Shown: piece by piece, positions 18,960 to 29,189 of the stretch
Layout: each line of letters starts with the position of its first letter
Position numbering within the stretch: the stretch's first letter is position 1
Assembly (NCBI GenBank): GCA_021794075.1
Contig: JAJYRM010000003.1
Span: forward strand, 1-64,000
Reading direction: 5' to 3'
From: Bacteroidota bacterium
GTDB taxonomy: Bacteria; Bacteroidota; Ignavibacteria; Kryptoniales; JAKASW01
DNA length: 64,000 nt
Translations under genes and position numbers: made by a program
Notes under the pieces: generated by a model
The model's input: only the letters and a program-made list of their open reading frames with translations
The model's database searches: none
What the model was told of the DNA's origin: nothing

Positions 18960-20347
18960 CTCTTGCCGGCTTTCCTCCTCGACAAGATCCTGTCGGCAAG
19001 GTTGAACTGCTCTTTCAATCTCTTGGAGCTTGTGCCGCCGTACACGTCATGGCCCTCCACAGATTTGTGCGGGTCGAATATCTTGTAATATTCGCTGTCG
19101 AATAGGGGAGAGATTGCTTTCAGCTCAGCAGTAGGGAATTCGCGAAGTCTCTTTCCCGTTTCCGTCCCGGCGAGGACAAGCCTTCCAACTACTTTGTGCG
19201 CTTCGCGGAAAGGCATTCCCTTTTCTACGAGATAGTCTGCGATATCGGTAGCATATATCGAGTCGTCAGTATTCCTCATGAGATTGGCGCGCTTAACCTT
19301 CAACGTGGAGATCACCCCGCTGAAGACCCTTAGTGAAGAAAAGAGCGTATCGACCGAGTCAAACATCGGTTCCTTGTCTTCCTGCAAATCTTTCGCGTAA
19401 GTCAGCGGCAGTCCCTTCTGAAGCGTGAGAAGGGAAGTCAGGTCGGAGATCGATCTGGCGACCTTGCCGCGGATGAGTTCAAGCGAGTCTGGATTCTTTT
19501 TTTGCGGCATCATGCTACTGCCGGTAGAATAGGTGTCATCGAGCTCGACGAACGCGAATTCAGTTGAGCTCCACATGATAAGGTCTTCGGCAAACCGGCT
19601 GAGATGGATGAGCGTCTGCGCCGCGACGAAAAGGAAGTCGGTGATGAAGCCGCGGTCGCTTACGGCGGCGATGCTGTTCGGCGAAAGCTCTGAGAAGCTA
19701 AGTTCTCTTTTGAGCAGGCTTCTATCGATCTTGACTGTTGATCCCGCTACGGCGCCGGATCCGAGCGGGAGTACGTCGATCCTCGCTTCGAGATCATTCA
19801 GCCGACGATAATCGTCTTCAAGCATGAAGAAGAGTGACATGAAATAATGGCCGAGTCTAATGAGCTGAGCCTGCTGAAGGTGCGTGTAGGACGGGAGTAT
19901 GTCGTCACGGGTCGAGGCAGCGAGGTCCCGAACGGCGGATTGGAGTTCGCGTATCAGCACGCCGGCCTCAGCCGCCGCAGACTTCAGGAATATCCTCTCG
20001 TCGGTCGCGACCTGCTCGTTGCGGCTCCGGCCGGTGTGTATCTTCTTCCCTGTTTCGCCTACCTTCTCGACGAGTCTTCTCTCAATTGCGGTATGGATGT
20101 CTTCGTCCTCAGGTCTGAACCTGAATTTTCCACCCGAGAATTCTTTCCCGATCTCGCGGAGAGCTCTTGCCACATTTGTCTGCTGTTGTCTTGTAAAAAT
20201 TCCCGCTTTTCCGAGCGCGGACGAGTAAGCCGTGCTCGCTTCTATTTCTTCCTTCCAGAGTCTCCTGTCGAATGGGAGCGAATCGTTGAATTCGCTCATC
20301 AATTTCGACACACCCTTTGTAAATCTACCGCCCCAAAGTTTTGGCAT
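18956..20347 (-). CDS. argH: Argininosuccinate lyase
   Basis: KLWGGRFTKGVSKLMSEFN, HTGRSRNEQVATD, TGSSMMPQKKNPDSLELIRGK; 4 bp overlap with downstream helicase. Confidence 0.96.
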   Translation of the reverse strand: MPKLWGGRFTKGVSKLMSEFNDSLPFDRRLWKEEIEASTAYSSALGKAGIFTRQQQTNVARALREIGKEFSGGKFRFRPEDEDIHTAIERRLVEKVGETGKKIHTGRSRNEQVATDERIFLKSAAAEAGVLIRELQSAVRDLAASTRDDILPSYTHLQQAQLIRLGHYFMSLFFMLEDDYRRLNDLEARIDVLPLGSGAVAGSTVKIDRSLLKRELSFSELSPNSIAAVSDRGFITDFLFVAAQTLIHLSRFAEDLIMWSSTEFAFVELDDTYSTGSSMMPQKKNPDSLELIRGKVARSISDLTSLLTLQKGLPLTYAKDLQEDKEPMFDSVDTLFSSLRVFSGVISTLKVKRANLMRNTDDSIYATDIADYLVEKGMPFREAHKVVGRLVLAGTETGKRLREFPTAELKAISPLFDSEYYKIFDPHKSVEGHDVYGGTSSKRLKEQFNLADRILSRRKAGKR

Positions 20348-20380
20348 AACTAATTAAGCTCCTCAAAGAGTCCTTCGGAC

Positions 20381-20517
20381 AAGTTCCAAATCCCAAATTC
20401 CAAACAATCTTCAAAAGTTAAATTAACAGATCCCATTGCCAGCAGCCCCTTTTAAAATTTCCCTTTGTTCTTGGGGGGCGTTCTTGTTTGGGCATTGGAA
20501 CTTGCAGTTTGGAACTT
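20381..20517. repeat. Imperfect long inverted repeat of TTCCAAAT/ATTTGGAA-type units
   Basis: Left arm AAGTTCCAAATCCCAAATTCCAAACAA; right arm TTGTTTGGGCATTGGAACTTGCAGTTTGGAACTT is its near reverse complement. Confidence 0.6.
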
Positions 20518-21481
20518 ATTTTAAGGGAGTTAAAACTTTCTTGTTTGATTTAATGTCTTTTTCGAAAAGTTCATGGAATGCGTTCCAGACTTTTCCAGGC
20601 TTGCCGTCTCCGATTGTCCGCCCGTCATATTTTACGACCGGCGCGACGAAAAAGGAAGTGCTGAAGAATAGGATTTCCGAAGCGTTGTACGCGTCAGAAA
20701 GCGGGATGTTTTCGACGCTGACTCCCGTTATGACTTTCTTCTTTTTCAGCAGCTCTGCCATCTCGAGAGCGCGGACGAGAGTTGTGCCGCGTAAAATTTT
20801 CTCGGGAGGCGGGACGCGAAGCACGCCATCCCTTCCGACTACGGCGACGTTCTTGTTAGATCCTTCGGTGATATTTCCTGAAGCGTCGACTGCGATAGCG
20901 GAATCAGCTTCGCTCCGTCTCGCGGCGAGTTCCATCATGGCGTTTGAAAGATAATCGACGGATTTCACCTGCGGCGATAAAGGCGACTTCATTTGGGTCG
21001 GGCTCGTCGCAGCGACCATTCCTGTCTTGAAATACCGCTCCGGCGCCGGTGAAAACTTACCGATCAGGATGTAAAGGTTCGGCGCTATAGCCTCGTGAGG
21101 ATAAACGCTCATGCTTCCGTGACCGCGTGAGAGAAAGAAACGGGCAATGAAATTCTTCCTGCCGGATTCGATCCCGAGCTTCACCACAAGTCTCTTCATC
21201 TCATCGCGGGAAAACGGCGGAACTACGCCAATTGCATTCGCGGAGAAGTAAAATCTTTCGATGTGCCTGTCTAGCAAATAATAGTTGCCGTTTAAACAGA
21301 GCGCGTTGTCGAAGACTCCATCGCCGCGATGGACTAAGTGGTCGTCTATCGGGACGGACATTAAAAGGCGGTTACGAGTGTAACCGCCCAAATAAGTCGA
21401 ATAGTAGAGGAAGAAGTCGTCTTCGGTTTGCAGCTTCGCCTGCACTTCTTCAGGCTTCACCTCACGAAGGTCGAGCTTCAT
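20516..21481 (-). CDS. Class IV (fold-type IV) aminotransferase, branched-chain/D-amino-acid/aminodeoxychorismate lyase type
   Basis: [88 protein letters not shown]; 4 bp overlap with argG. Confidence 0.85.
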   Translation of the reverse strand: MKLDLREVKPEEVQAKLQTEDDFFLYYSTYLGGYTRNRLLMSVPIDDHLVHRGDGVFDNALCLNGNYYLLDRHIERFYFSANAIGVVPPFSRDEMKRLVVKLGIESGRKNFIARFFLSRGHGSMSVYPHEAIAPNLYILIGKFSPAPERYFKTGMVAATSPTQMKSPLSPQVKSVDYLSNAMMELAARRSEADSAIAVDASGNITEGSNKNVAVVGRDGVLRVPPPEKILRGTTLVRALEMAELLKKKKVITGVSVENIPLSDAYNASEILFFSTSFFVAPVVKYDGRTIGDGKPGKVWNAFHELFEKDIKSNKKVLTPLK

Positions 21482-22692
21482 TCCTTCGGCTTCCCATGCA
21501 CTTCCGATGCGACTTTCATTGAAAGCCCGAATAGGTCGATGAATCCTTCAGCTTTCTTCTGATCGTATACTTCATCCTGCGAGAAGGTCGCAAGGTCTTC
21601 TCGATAAAGCGAATAGGGGCTCTTAACGCCGGCGGCGCTAATGCTTCCTTTGTATAGCTTCAGCCTCACGGTTCCGGTGACGTACTTCTGCGTGGATTCA
21701 ACGAACGCGTCGATTGCCTCGCGAAGCGGCGTATACCACTGACCGTTATACACGAGTTCGGCGTAACGCTGAGCGACGATGTCCTTATAGTGAAGGGTAT
21801 CTTTATCGAGTATGATGTGCTCTAACTCGCTGTGCGCGGCGTAAAGGATGGTTCCGCCTGGGGTCTCGTAGACGCCTCTTGATTTCATGCCGACGAGACG
21901 GTTCTCGACAAGGTCGACGCGTCCGATGGCATTCGCCGCGCCGATTCTATTGAGCCTCTCAACCAGTGTCACGGCATCGTACTTCTTCCCGTCGATGGCC
22001 ACCGGAACACCTCGTTTGAACTCGATCTGGACAAAAGTTGGCTTGTTCGGAGCTTTTTCCGGCGAAACCGTTCGTACGAACATGTCGCTCTTCGGTTCAT
22101 TCCAGGGGTTCTCAAGCTCGCCACCCTCGTGACTGAGGTGCCAAAGGTTTCCATCACGACTGTAAATCTTCTTGAGTGTCGCCTTTATCGGGACGTTGTG
22201 CTCGTCGGCGTACCTTATGGCGTCTTCGCGAGAGCGGATGTCCCATTCGCGCCACGGGGCGATGACCTTAAGCTTAGGTGCGAAGACCTTGTAAGTCAGT
22301 TCAAACCTGACCTGATCGTTTCCCTTGCCGGTGCAGCCGTGGGCGAGGGCATCGGCCCCCTCCTTCAGGGCAATCTTCGCCTGATATTTGGCGATTAACG
22401 GTCTTGCGATCGAGGTACCGAGGAGATACTTCCTCTCGTATACCGCGTTTGCTTTGATCATCGTAAAAAGAAATTTCTCGACGAATTCTTTCCTGAGATC
22501 GAGTATATAGAACTTGTCCGCGCCGGTTTTCTTAGCCTTTTTATCGAGCCCGCGCAGTTCTTCATCGCCCTGGCCTATGTTAGCGGCATATGCAATCACC
22601 TGGCATCCATATTTATCCTTCAGGTAAGGAATTATTATAGATGTATCCAATCCTCCCGAGTAGGCGAGGACCACTTTCTTCACTTTCGACAA
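21478..22692 (-). CDS. argG: Argininosuccinate synthase
   Basis: [57 protein letters not shown]. Confidence 0.96.
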   Translation of the reverse strand: MSKVKKVVLAYSGGLDTSIIIPYLKDKYGCQVIAYAANIGQGDEELRGLDKKAKKTGADKFYILDLRKEFVEKFLFTMIKANAVYERKYLLGTSIARPLIAKYQAKIALKEGADALAHGCTGKGNDQVRFELTYKVFAPKLKVIAPWREWDIRSREDAIRYADEHNVPIKATLKKIYSRDGNLWHLSHEGGELENPWNEPKSDMFVRTVSPEKAPNKPTFVQIEFKRGVPVAIDGKKYDAVTLVERLNRIGAANAIGRVDLVENRLVGMKSRGVYETPGGTILYAAHSELEHIILDKDTLHYKDIVAQRYAELVYNGQWYTPLREAIDAFVESTQKYVTGTVRLKLYKGSISAAGVKSPYSLYREDLATFSQDEVYDQKKAEGFIDLFGLSMKVASEVHGKPKE

Positions 22693-22789
22693 TTCAATTA
22701 CTCCTGTTTTGGAACTAAAATTTACAAAAACCTGAGTTGATTTAGTATTAAGAGTGAAAAAAAATTAAGGTGAAATTCGTTTTAGATGC

Positions 22790-22818
22790 TTGACAAAAAT
22801 GCTTGTTTCAGTTAAACT
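22790..22818 (+). promoter_or_regulatory. Candidate sigma-70-type promoter for the small lipoprotein gene
   Basis: TTGACA, 17 bp spacer, TAAACT (weak -10), 33 bp upstream of ATG 22852; AAGGAGG RBS follows. Confidence 0.45.
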
Positions 22819-22851
22819 TAGGTCGATGAAAATATGCAAAGGAGGTAGAAA

Positions 22852-23127
22852 ATGAGAAAATTGCCGGGTGTAATCCTGAGCCTCATTGTAACGTCCATTT
22901 TGCTTGCTGGATGTACTAAATATGCGGATCAGAGTCAGATGCAGCAGCTTTCGGACCTGAAGAACGAAATTGCGACATTGCAGCAGCAGATACAGACCGC
23001 TGATCAGCAGAAGGCTGATTTACAGAAACAGGTTGCAGACAAGAAGGAACAGATCAAGAAACTTGAAAACGACGAGCAGCTTCTTAATCAGAGACTGCAG
23101 TCGCAACAGAATTCCAATTCAAACTGA
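22852..23127 (+). CDS. Small coiled-coil (Lpp-like) lipoprotein
   Basis: Lipobox SILLAGC; glutamine-rich coiled coil LKNEIATLQQQIQTADQQKADLQKQVADKKEQIKKLENDEQLLNQRL. Confidence 0.7.
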   Translation: MRKLPGVILSLIVTSILLAGCTKYADQSQMQQLSDLKNEIATLQQQIQTADQQKADLQKQVADKKEQIKKLENDEQLLNQRLQSQQNSNSN

Positions 23128-23140
23128 CAAGGAGCCATAG

Positions 23141-23908
23141 ATGAAACGTTTATCCGTTTTGGCAGTTGTCGCGATGTTATTCGCGATTTCCTCTGTGGCT
23201 TCCGCACAGCAGGAAAAAATGAAGTACGCGGATTGGCAGGCCGAGATGACATCTTTGACCGCCAAGCGCGACTCATTGAAAAACGTGTTGAGTCAGCTTA
23301 ACACTGAGATAGCCAACTTGAAGAGCGAATTGGCCAGCCTCGACCAGCAGTACCAGGGACAGTGGAATAAGTATCTTGGAATGCTTGGAACCGACGAGGC
23401 GGGTTATAAAGCTTTCGGCCTAGCTCTCCAGAACATGCAGTCCCAGATAAACAATTATATGTCGATGTCCGATCAGGACCTCTGCGCGCAGCGTAAGGAT
23501 GTTGAAGCGCTGGGAGCCCGGATCGACTCGATGAAGACCAGCAAGTTAGCCCTCGCACAGCAGTATTATAACGAGGTGCAGACGCTGGTTAACGACTATG
23601 CTCAGTTGAAGGCCCGCCTGGCTAACTGCTCGACGGCTATGACTTACACGGTCGGTACCTGGGCACGTAACAGAGATTGCCTCTGGAACATTGCCAAGAA
23701 GTCCTCGATTTACAACGATCCCTGGAGATGGCCGAAGATCTACATGGCCAACAGGAATCAGATCAAGAATCCTGATTTGATCTACCCGAAGGAAGTGCTG
23801 AAGATTCCGGAAAACGCTCCTCTGACTGATAAGGAGAGAGCTGCCGCGCGTGCCTACTATGCAAGAAAGGCGCGCATGCAGAAGATGTCGGCGCAACCCT
23901 CGAAGTAA
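23141..23908 (+). CDS. Secreted coiled-coil protein with C-terminal LysM-like domain
   Basis: Signal peptide ...SSVASAQQ; heptad-like N-terminal half; TYTVGTWARNRDCLWNIAKKSSIYNDPWRWPKIYMANRNQIKNPDLIYPKEVLKIP. Confidence 0.75.
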   Translation: MKRLSVLAVVAMLFAISSVASAQQEKMKYADWQAEMTSLTAKRDSLKNVLSQLNTEIANLKSELASLDQQYQGQWNKYLGMLGTDEAGYKAFGLALQNMQSQINNYMSMSDQDLCAQRKDVEALGARIDSMKTSKLALAQQYYNEVQTLVNDYAQLKARLANCSTAMTYTVGTWARNRDCLWNIAKKSSIYNDPWRWPKIYMANRNQIKNPDLIYPKEVLKIPENAPLTDKERAAARAYYARKARMQKMSAQPSK

Positions 23909-23946
23909 GTAAGTACTAGTACGAAAAGTTCGTTAAGTTTCAATAG

Positions 23947-23986
23947 CGCTCCCGCCTCGCTTAATAAGCAGACGGGAGCGTTTTGT
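23947..23986 (+). terminator. Rho-independent terminator
   Basis: CGCTCCCG...CGGGAGCG stem followed by TTTTGTTTT after the LysM gene. Confidence 0.85.
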
Positions 23987-24018
23987 TTTCCTACTTTTTA
24001 TTCCTACCGGAAGTGTCA

Positions 24019-25011
24019 ATGGAAATTGTCGAGAAACGGATAAGGATTTCGGGCGTCGACCCGCTTTCACTCCTCGGCATAAATGACTCGAATCTCCAGA
24101 TTATCTCCGACAGGTTCGACGCAAACATCGTCGTTCGTGGCGACAACATCACCATAAAGGGTGAGGAGGAAGAGACTGCACGCGTCGAAAAGGTTTTCAA
24201 GGAACTGATGTACGTTCTCGACAAAACCGGTGTCCTTAGGCCGGATGATGTCGTGACAGTGGTCGAGCTCGTTTCGGGAGAAGCCGATTCGTCAGGCGGA
24301 GGCGAAAACGGAACCGCTGGGCAGGATTCAAACAAAGATGTTGTGGTCCTTTCCGCTCGGAACGACCTGATAAAGCCAAAAACTCCCGGCCAGAGACAGC
24401 TCGTCAGGGCAGTTCAGAAGAACGACGTTGTATTCGCGGTGGGTCCGGCGGGGACGGGCAAGACCTATCTTGCCGTCGCGATGGCTGTGGCGGCGTTGAG
24501 GAATAAAGAAGTGCAGAAGATCGTGCTCACGCGCCCTGCGGTAGAGGCCGGTGAAAGTCTGGGATTTCTTCCGGGTGATTTGAAGGAGAAGGTCATCCCT
24601 TACCTTCGTCCGCTTTACGATGCGCTCGACGATATGCTCCCGCAGGATAAGCTGAAGCTGTACGTTGAAAAAAATGTCATCGAGATAGCTCCGCTCGCTT
24701 ACATGCGAGGAAGGACGCTCTCCAATGCCTTCGTCATTCTCGACGAAGCTCAGAACGCGTCTGCGATGCAGATGAAGATGTTCCTTACGAGGCTTGGCAT
24801 CAATTCTAAGGCGATTATAACGGGCGACATAACTCAGATTGACTTGCCTCAGAAGAGCCTCAGTGGCCTTGTCGAGATACAGAAAGTACTGAAAAGCGTC
24901 GAAGGCATCAGCTTCGTTTACCTTGAGAAGACGGATGTCGTCAGGCACAAACTCGTGAAGGATATCATCGACGCGTACGAAAAATACAACAGCTGGGACG
25001 GCAAAGACTAA
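24019..25011 (+). CDS. phoH: PhoH-family ATPase
   Basis: KTPGQRQLVRAVQKNDVVFAVGPAGTGKTYLAVAMAVAAL, LTRPAVEAGESLGFLPGDLKEKVIPYLRPLYDAL, FVILDEAQNASAMQMKMFLTRLG; probable start MEIVEKRIRISG at 24019. Confidence 0.93.
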   Translation: MEIVEKRIRISGVDPLSLLGINDSNLQIISDRFDANIVVRGDNITIKGEEEETARVEKVFKELMYVLDKTGVLRPDDVVTVVELVSGEADSSGGGENGTAGQDSNKDVVVLSARNDLIKPKTPGQRQLVRAVQKNDVVFAVGPAGTGKTYLAVAMAVAALRNKEVQKIVLTRPAVEAGESLGFLPGDLKEKVIPYLRPLYDALDDMLPQDKLKLYVEKNVIEIAPLAYMRGRTLSNAFVILDEAQNASAMQMKMFLTRLGINSKAIITGDITQIDLPQKSLSGLVEIQKVLKSVEGISFVYLEKTDVVRHKLVKDIIDAYEKYNSWDGKD

Positions 25012-25259
25012 TTCCAAATGAATAAATTGCGGGGGGCGGATTGCGTAGTTTGTCCGAATTCACAGGCACCCGTCGTCGGCGTCTTCTCCCGCATTTGCAA
25101 ATCCTTTACCGGTCAATTCGGCCCCGATTCGCTTATTGACGACAGAACATTTGGCGGAAGGGCATATTCCTACTCTGTTCGTATTGGAACGACATCCGCT
25201 TGTCGGGTCCACCTCTCCAAATAAATCTCAAAAAACAATCCTATGAGCAAGGTCTTGCA

Positions 25260-28200
25260 ATGATAAAAAAGGTCGCGGCAACTATAGTGATGCTTTATTC
25301 CCTGAACGCTTTCGCCGGGAATAGAGTGCTTATCGTGTACGAAGGCAAAGATGCCCAGAGCAATCCGGCAAAAGGAGACGCCCTCCAGCTGTACCAGCTC
25401 CTCGGCCATTTCGATCTCCGCAAGAAAGTGGTCGCGGCCGACGATTACCGCCCGGGGGAGTGCAACGGTTTCGATTACGTCTTCTTCAATGGGTTCAGTC
25501 CTAATTGCCAGCCGCCGGATAAATTTCTCGATGACGCGTTCAATTATAAGGGAACGCTCGTCTGGCTGAATACCGGTATAATTGCGTTCAACGCGCGTCA
25601 CAATCTAGCGGAAAAGTACGGGTTTATTCCGGAGAGGTATGACTCTACGCTCGGGTTTGACGCGGTAGTCCCAACTGACCGGGATTTCAGGTTCGACAAG
25701 GGGGACAACTACCTAACGATGATGACGATAACAAACGGCAGTAAAGTCAAGGTACTTGCGAACGCTTACGCGCCTCATCATGTCGTCTCGCCATATGCCA
25801 TTCATTCCGGCAATCTTTATCTCTTCGGTGATTCGCCATTCTCGTACATCGGGCCGACAGACAGGTACATCTTCTTTGCCGAGAAGCTCCACGATATTCT
25901 TCACCAGGAGCATCCTGAGTTTCACTCGGCAATGATCCGCATAGAAGACGTTGACCCTACCGAGGACCCAAACAGCATTAGAAGGATTACGGATCTGCTA
26001 TACGGCGAGCACGTCCCGTTCCTGATTGCCGTCGTGCCATTTTATGTCGATCCGGCAAACAACGTCCGTATCTCCCTTTCGGACAAGCCTGATATGGTGG
26101 ACGCGCTTCGATACGCCGAAGAGCATGGGGCGACCGTCGTCATGCACGGAGTCACTCATCAGTATCACGGCGTAACAGATAATGATTATGAATTCTGGGA
26201 CAGCGCGCTGAACAGGCCTATAGCCAACGATAATGCTGGCTACGTTGAACAGAAGCTTGAGACCGGGGTAGAGGAACTGATGCGAAACGGCGTTTACCCG
26301 CTTGCCTGGGAGACGCCCCATTACGGCGCCTCAGATATCGATTACGCCGCGATATCAAAGGTGTTTTCTACTGCGGTCGAGCAACGCACTGTCTTGAACA
26401 ATCTCGATTACAGTCAGTACTTTCCTTATGTCATTCAAAAAGACTTGTTCGGTGAAAGGATCGTCCCCGAGAATACCGGCTACGTCCCTTATGGCCCGCC
26501 TGAAGAGGAGGAGAAGGGAGTCCAGGATATACTCGCGGCAGCCAAGGCTAATCTATACGTTAGAGACGGCTACGCTACAGCGTTCTTCCATCCGTTCATG
26601 CCGATTCATCTCCTCAAGGAAATTGTCGAGGGCACCAAAGCGCTCGGCTATACGTACGTCAGTCTGCGCGACAGCAGCAATGTGGTGAGGCTTCCCGATA
26701 GGGTCGTTTTGTCAGGCACGGATTCGTTTAAGATTTCAATTGAGGACGAATATCTCAAACAAGTATATCTGAATGAAAAGGGAGAAAGAGCTGAAAGAGA
26801 GATAACTCCTAAGAGAGTCACGGAGACGTTCAGGAAGAGCGTCAGTCTGAAAAAAGGTTGGATCTACGCGGCTGAGCCCATAGAGTACAGGGAGAAGGAC
26901 CTGACCTTGCTGGACAAAGTAATGATAGGAGCCAAGAGTGTTTGGAGAAGTTTTTTTCCAAAAAAGAAGAAGATTACTCCGGCAGTCGCGGGCATACTTT
27001 GGGATTCGACTGCGACTGGCGGCGCGAAGCTTGACGAAGAGAGTTTTGCGGCGGCGCTCAGGAGCGTGGGCATACCCACCGACACGCTTACACCGGGTGG
27101 CCTCGACAGCCTGAACCCGTATAACCTTCTGATCGTCCCGTACACCGTCGCGGACAATCTTCCTGATTCTCTTTACGAGACACTCGAGAAGTTTGTCTCG
27201 TCGGGTGGGAGTTTGGTCACGGATTCGAAGAATCCTCTCGCGGTTGATTTCGGAGTTAAGTTCAGTCAAAACGTCATGCGGCTCGAGAAAGTAAGGGACC
27301 GAATGTTTCCTGAACAGCTCCTGAGCTGGGGAAACTTCGAGACTGTCCACCGGATCGATGTCGAGGAAAACGATCAGGTAATCTGCTCGAACGATTTGAA
27401 CGACGCGCCGGTAGCCATAGCAAGAAACTACGGGCGAGGCAAAATCATCGTGATGAGCGCGCGATTCGACCCCGTGACGGGGGGAGGCTACGCCAGATTC
27501 CCGTATTTCATCGAATGGATCAAGAATTATTTCCAGCTTTACCCGACATTGAGACGGGACAACCTCGATATGTTCTTCGATCCGGGGTTAAGGTCAACGT
27601 CGCACATAAGCGTCGAATCTCTTGTAAAGGACTGGGCAGCAAAAGGTATTAGGGTGATTCAGGTTGCCGGATGGCACGAATATCCCAAATATACTTACGA
27701 TTACGACAGGTTGATCAGGTTGTGCCATGCTTATGGAATTGCCGTGTACGCGTGGCTGGAACCACCACAGATAAACAAGAAGTTTTACGATGAGCATCCG
27801 CAATGGCACGAGAAGAATTACAAAGGACAGGACGTGCGCCCCGACTGGCGCTATCCCGTCGCGCTTGCCGATCCTGCCTGCTTGCGCGCGGCATCTGACT
27901 GGACTTACAAGTTCCTTACCTCCCATGATTGGGACGGGGTGAACATATCCGAGCTCTATTTCGGTGGGGAGGGGGCGCCTGCTGATCCGAAATTGCTTAC
28001 CCCTTTCGATATGAGCGTGCGCGTCAAGTTCAGGAAGGAATACGGCTTCGATCCCGTCCAACTCTTCCAGCAGAACTCTACGCACTATTACAAGACCTCG
28101 CCGCAGGACTGGAAGAGCTTCGTCGACTTCCGCGCTTCTTTGGTAACGAGCCTGACCTCGCATTTCATAGATGTAGCCAGGGACGCCTTCAGCAGCAAAC

Positions 28201-29189
28201 CTGGCGCCCAGATAATACTGACCGCGATGGATCAGAAAACATTCCCGAATCTCCGAACCTCTCTCGGAGTGGATATGAACCAGATTCTTCAACTCCGAAA
28301 AAATTATCCTTTCATTTTAAACGTTGAAGACCCGGAGGTAAGCTGGAACTCAGACCCGAGACGTTATGTGACGATAGGGAACACGTACAAGAAATTGCTG
28401 GGAGCGGATTCTTCAGATTTGATGATAGACCTGAACATACTGGAATTTCGGCGTTCCAATTACAATGGAGTATTTCCCACGAAGATGCCGACAGGAATCG
28501 AGAGCTATCTGCTTGTGAATTCTGCCTTGCAGGCCGCTCCGCGCATAGCTATCTATTGCGAGGCAACGGCATTACCTCAGGACATTGCCGATTTTCCTTA
28601 CGCGGCTACGCCGCAAGCTAATTTCGAGGCGTCGAACGGCGGTTTCAGCGTCGACGCGCCGTACTCGACATGCATGAGGCTCAGCAATGATGTGGCTGAA
28701 GTATCGGTGGACGGCCGGATAGAATATCCTTACCAACCCGGCTGCTTCTCGATCCCAGCGGGGGATCATTTTGTTAAGATTGTCAAAACGGATGTCAACC
28801 CGTTTGAAAGCGGACTTATGCATTCACATATAGAAGCGGCGTCGTGTAATATCCTGAGCGAGCGGACATTTCAACGCGGAGTAGAGTTCACTTACTCTTC
28901 AATGGGCAGATCCGCTGTTTCTTTCGAGAAGATGCCGTACGCAGTTCTCATAGACGATCATGAAATCCCGTTTGCAGTCTCGCGAGAGGAACAACATTAC
29001 GGCATCATTCTGCCGCCAGGCCAGCATAAAGCGCTTGTGGTTTTGGAAAGCACTGTATCTTATGGGATCGACATGACGAGCCTGTGGTCATCCGCACTTA
29101 TAGCGATCTTCGGCTCGATCGCCGGGGGGATTCTGGTACTCCTTTATTTTGTGCTCAAGTTCAGAAGAAGGACAGTCGCGCATGTATGA
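25260..29189 (+). CDS. Multidomain secreted/membrane polysaccharide-processing protein: DUF2334-like deacetylase + amidotransferase-like fold + GHL10-like glycosidase + C-terminal TM
   Basis: Signal peptide at 25260 (MIKKVAATIVMLYSLNAFAG); deacetylase-like MIRIEDVDP and VVMHGVTHQYHG; mid-region ILWDSTATGG...LIVPYTVADNL; TIM-barrel-like GIRVIQVAGWHEYP...YAWLEPPQINKKFYDEHPQWH...DWDGVNISELYFGGEG; C-terminal helix SALIAIFGSIAGGILVLLYFVLKFRRR. Confidence 0.7.
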   Translation: MIKKVAATIVMLYSLNAFAGNRVLIVYEGKDAQSNPAKGDALQLYQLLGHFDLRKKVVAADDYRPGECNGFDYVFFNGFSPNCQPPDKFLDDAFNYKGTLVWLNTGIIAFNARHNLAEKYGFIPERYDSTLGFDAVVPTDRDFRFDKGDNYLTMMTITNGSKVKVLANAYAPHHVVSPYAIHSGNLYLFGDSPFSYIGPTDRYIFFAEKLHDILHQEHPEFHSAMIRIEDVDPTEDPNSIRRITDLLYGEHVPFLIAVVPFYVDPANNVRISLSDKPDMVDALRYAEEHGATVVMHGVTHQYHGVTDNDYEFWDSALNRPIANDNAGYVEQKLETGVEELMRNGVYPLAWETPHYGASDIDYAAISKVFSTAVEQRTVLNNLDYSQYFPYVIQKDLFGERIVPENTGYVPYGPPEEEEKGVQDILAAAKANLYVRDGYATAFFHPFMPIHLLKEIVEGTKALGYTYVSLRDSSNVVRLPDRVVLSGTDSFKISIEDEYLKQVYLNEKGERAEREITPKRVTETFRKSVSLKKGWIYAAEPIEYREKDLTLLDKVMIGAKSVWRSFFPKKKKITPAVAGILWDSTATGGAKLDEESFAAALRSVGIPTDTLTPGGLDSLNPYNLLIVPYTVADNLPDSLYETLEKFVSSGGSLVTDSKNPLAVDFGVKFSQNVMRLEKVRDRMFPEQLLSWGNFETVHRIDVEENDQVICSNDLNDAPVAIARNYGRGKIIVMSARFDPVTGGGYARFPYFIEWIKNYFQLYPTLRRDNLDMFFDPGLRSTSHISVESLVKDWAAKGIRVIQVAGWHEYPKYTYDYDRLIRLCHAYGIAVYAWLEPPQINKKFYDEHPQWHEKNYKGQDVRPDWRYPVALADPACLRAASDWTYKFLTSHDWDGVNISELYFGGEGAPADPKLLTPFDMSVRVKFRKEYGFDPVQLFQQNSTHYYKTSPQDWKSFVDFRASLVTSLTSHFIDVARDAFSSKPGAQIILTAMDQKTFPNLRTSLGVDMNQILQLRKNYPFILNVEDPEVSWNSDPRRYVTIGNTYKKLLGADSSDLMIDLNILEFRRSNYNGVFPTKMPTGIESYLLVNSALQAAPRIAIYCEATALPQDIADFPYAATPQANFEASNGGFSVDAPYSTCMRLSNDVAEVSVDGRIEYPYQPGCFSIPAGDHFVKIVKTDVNPFESGLMHSHIEAASCNILSERTFQRGVEFTYSSMGRSAVSFEKMPYAVLIDDHEIPFAVSREEQHYGIILPPGQHKALVVLESTVSYGIDMTSLWSSALIAIFGSIAGGILVLLYFVLKFRRRTVAHV

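Noticed and set aside
24328-25017. 229-aa minus-strand ORF over phoH
   Set aside because: Antisense shadow of the conserved phoH ATPase gene.
25018-25224. 68-aa ORF after phoH
   Set aside because: Starts in the phoH-deacetylase spacer, no RBS-quality start or recognisable motif, and it overlaps the upstream extension of the deacetylase ORF.
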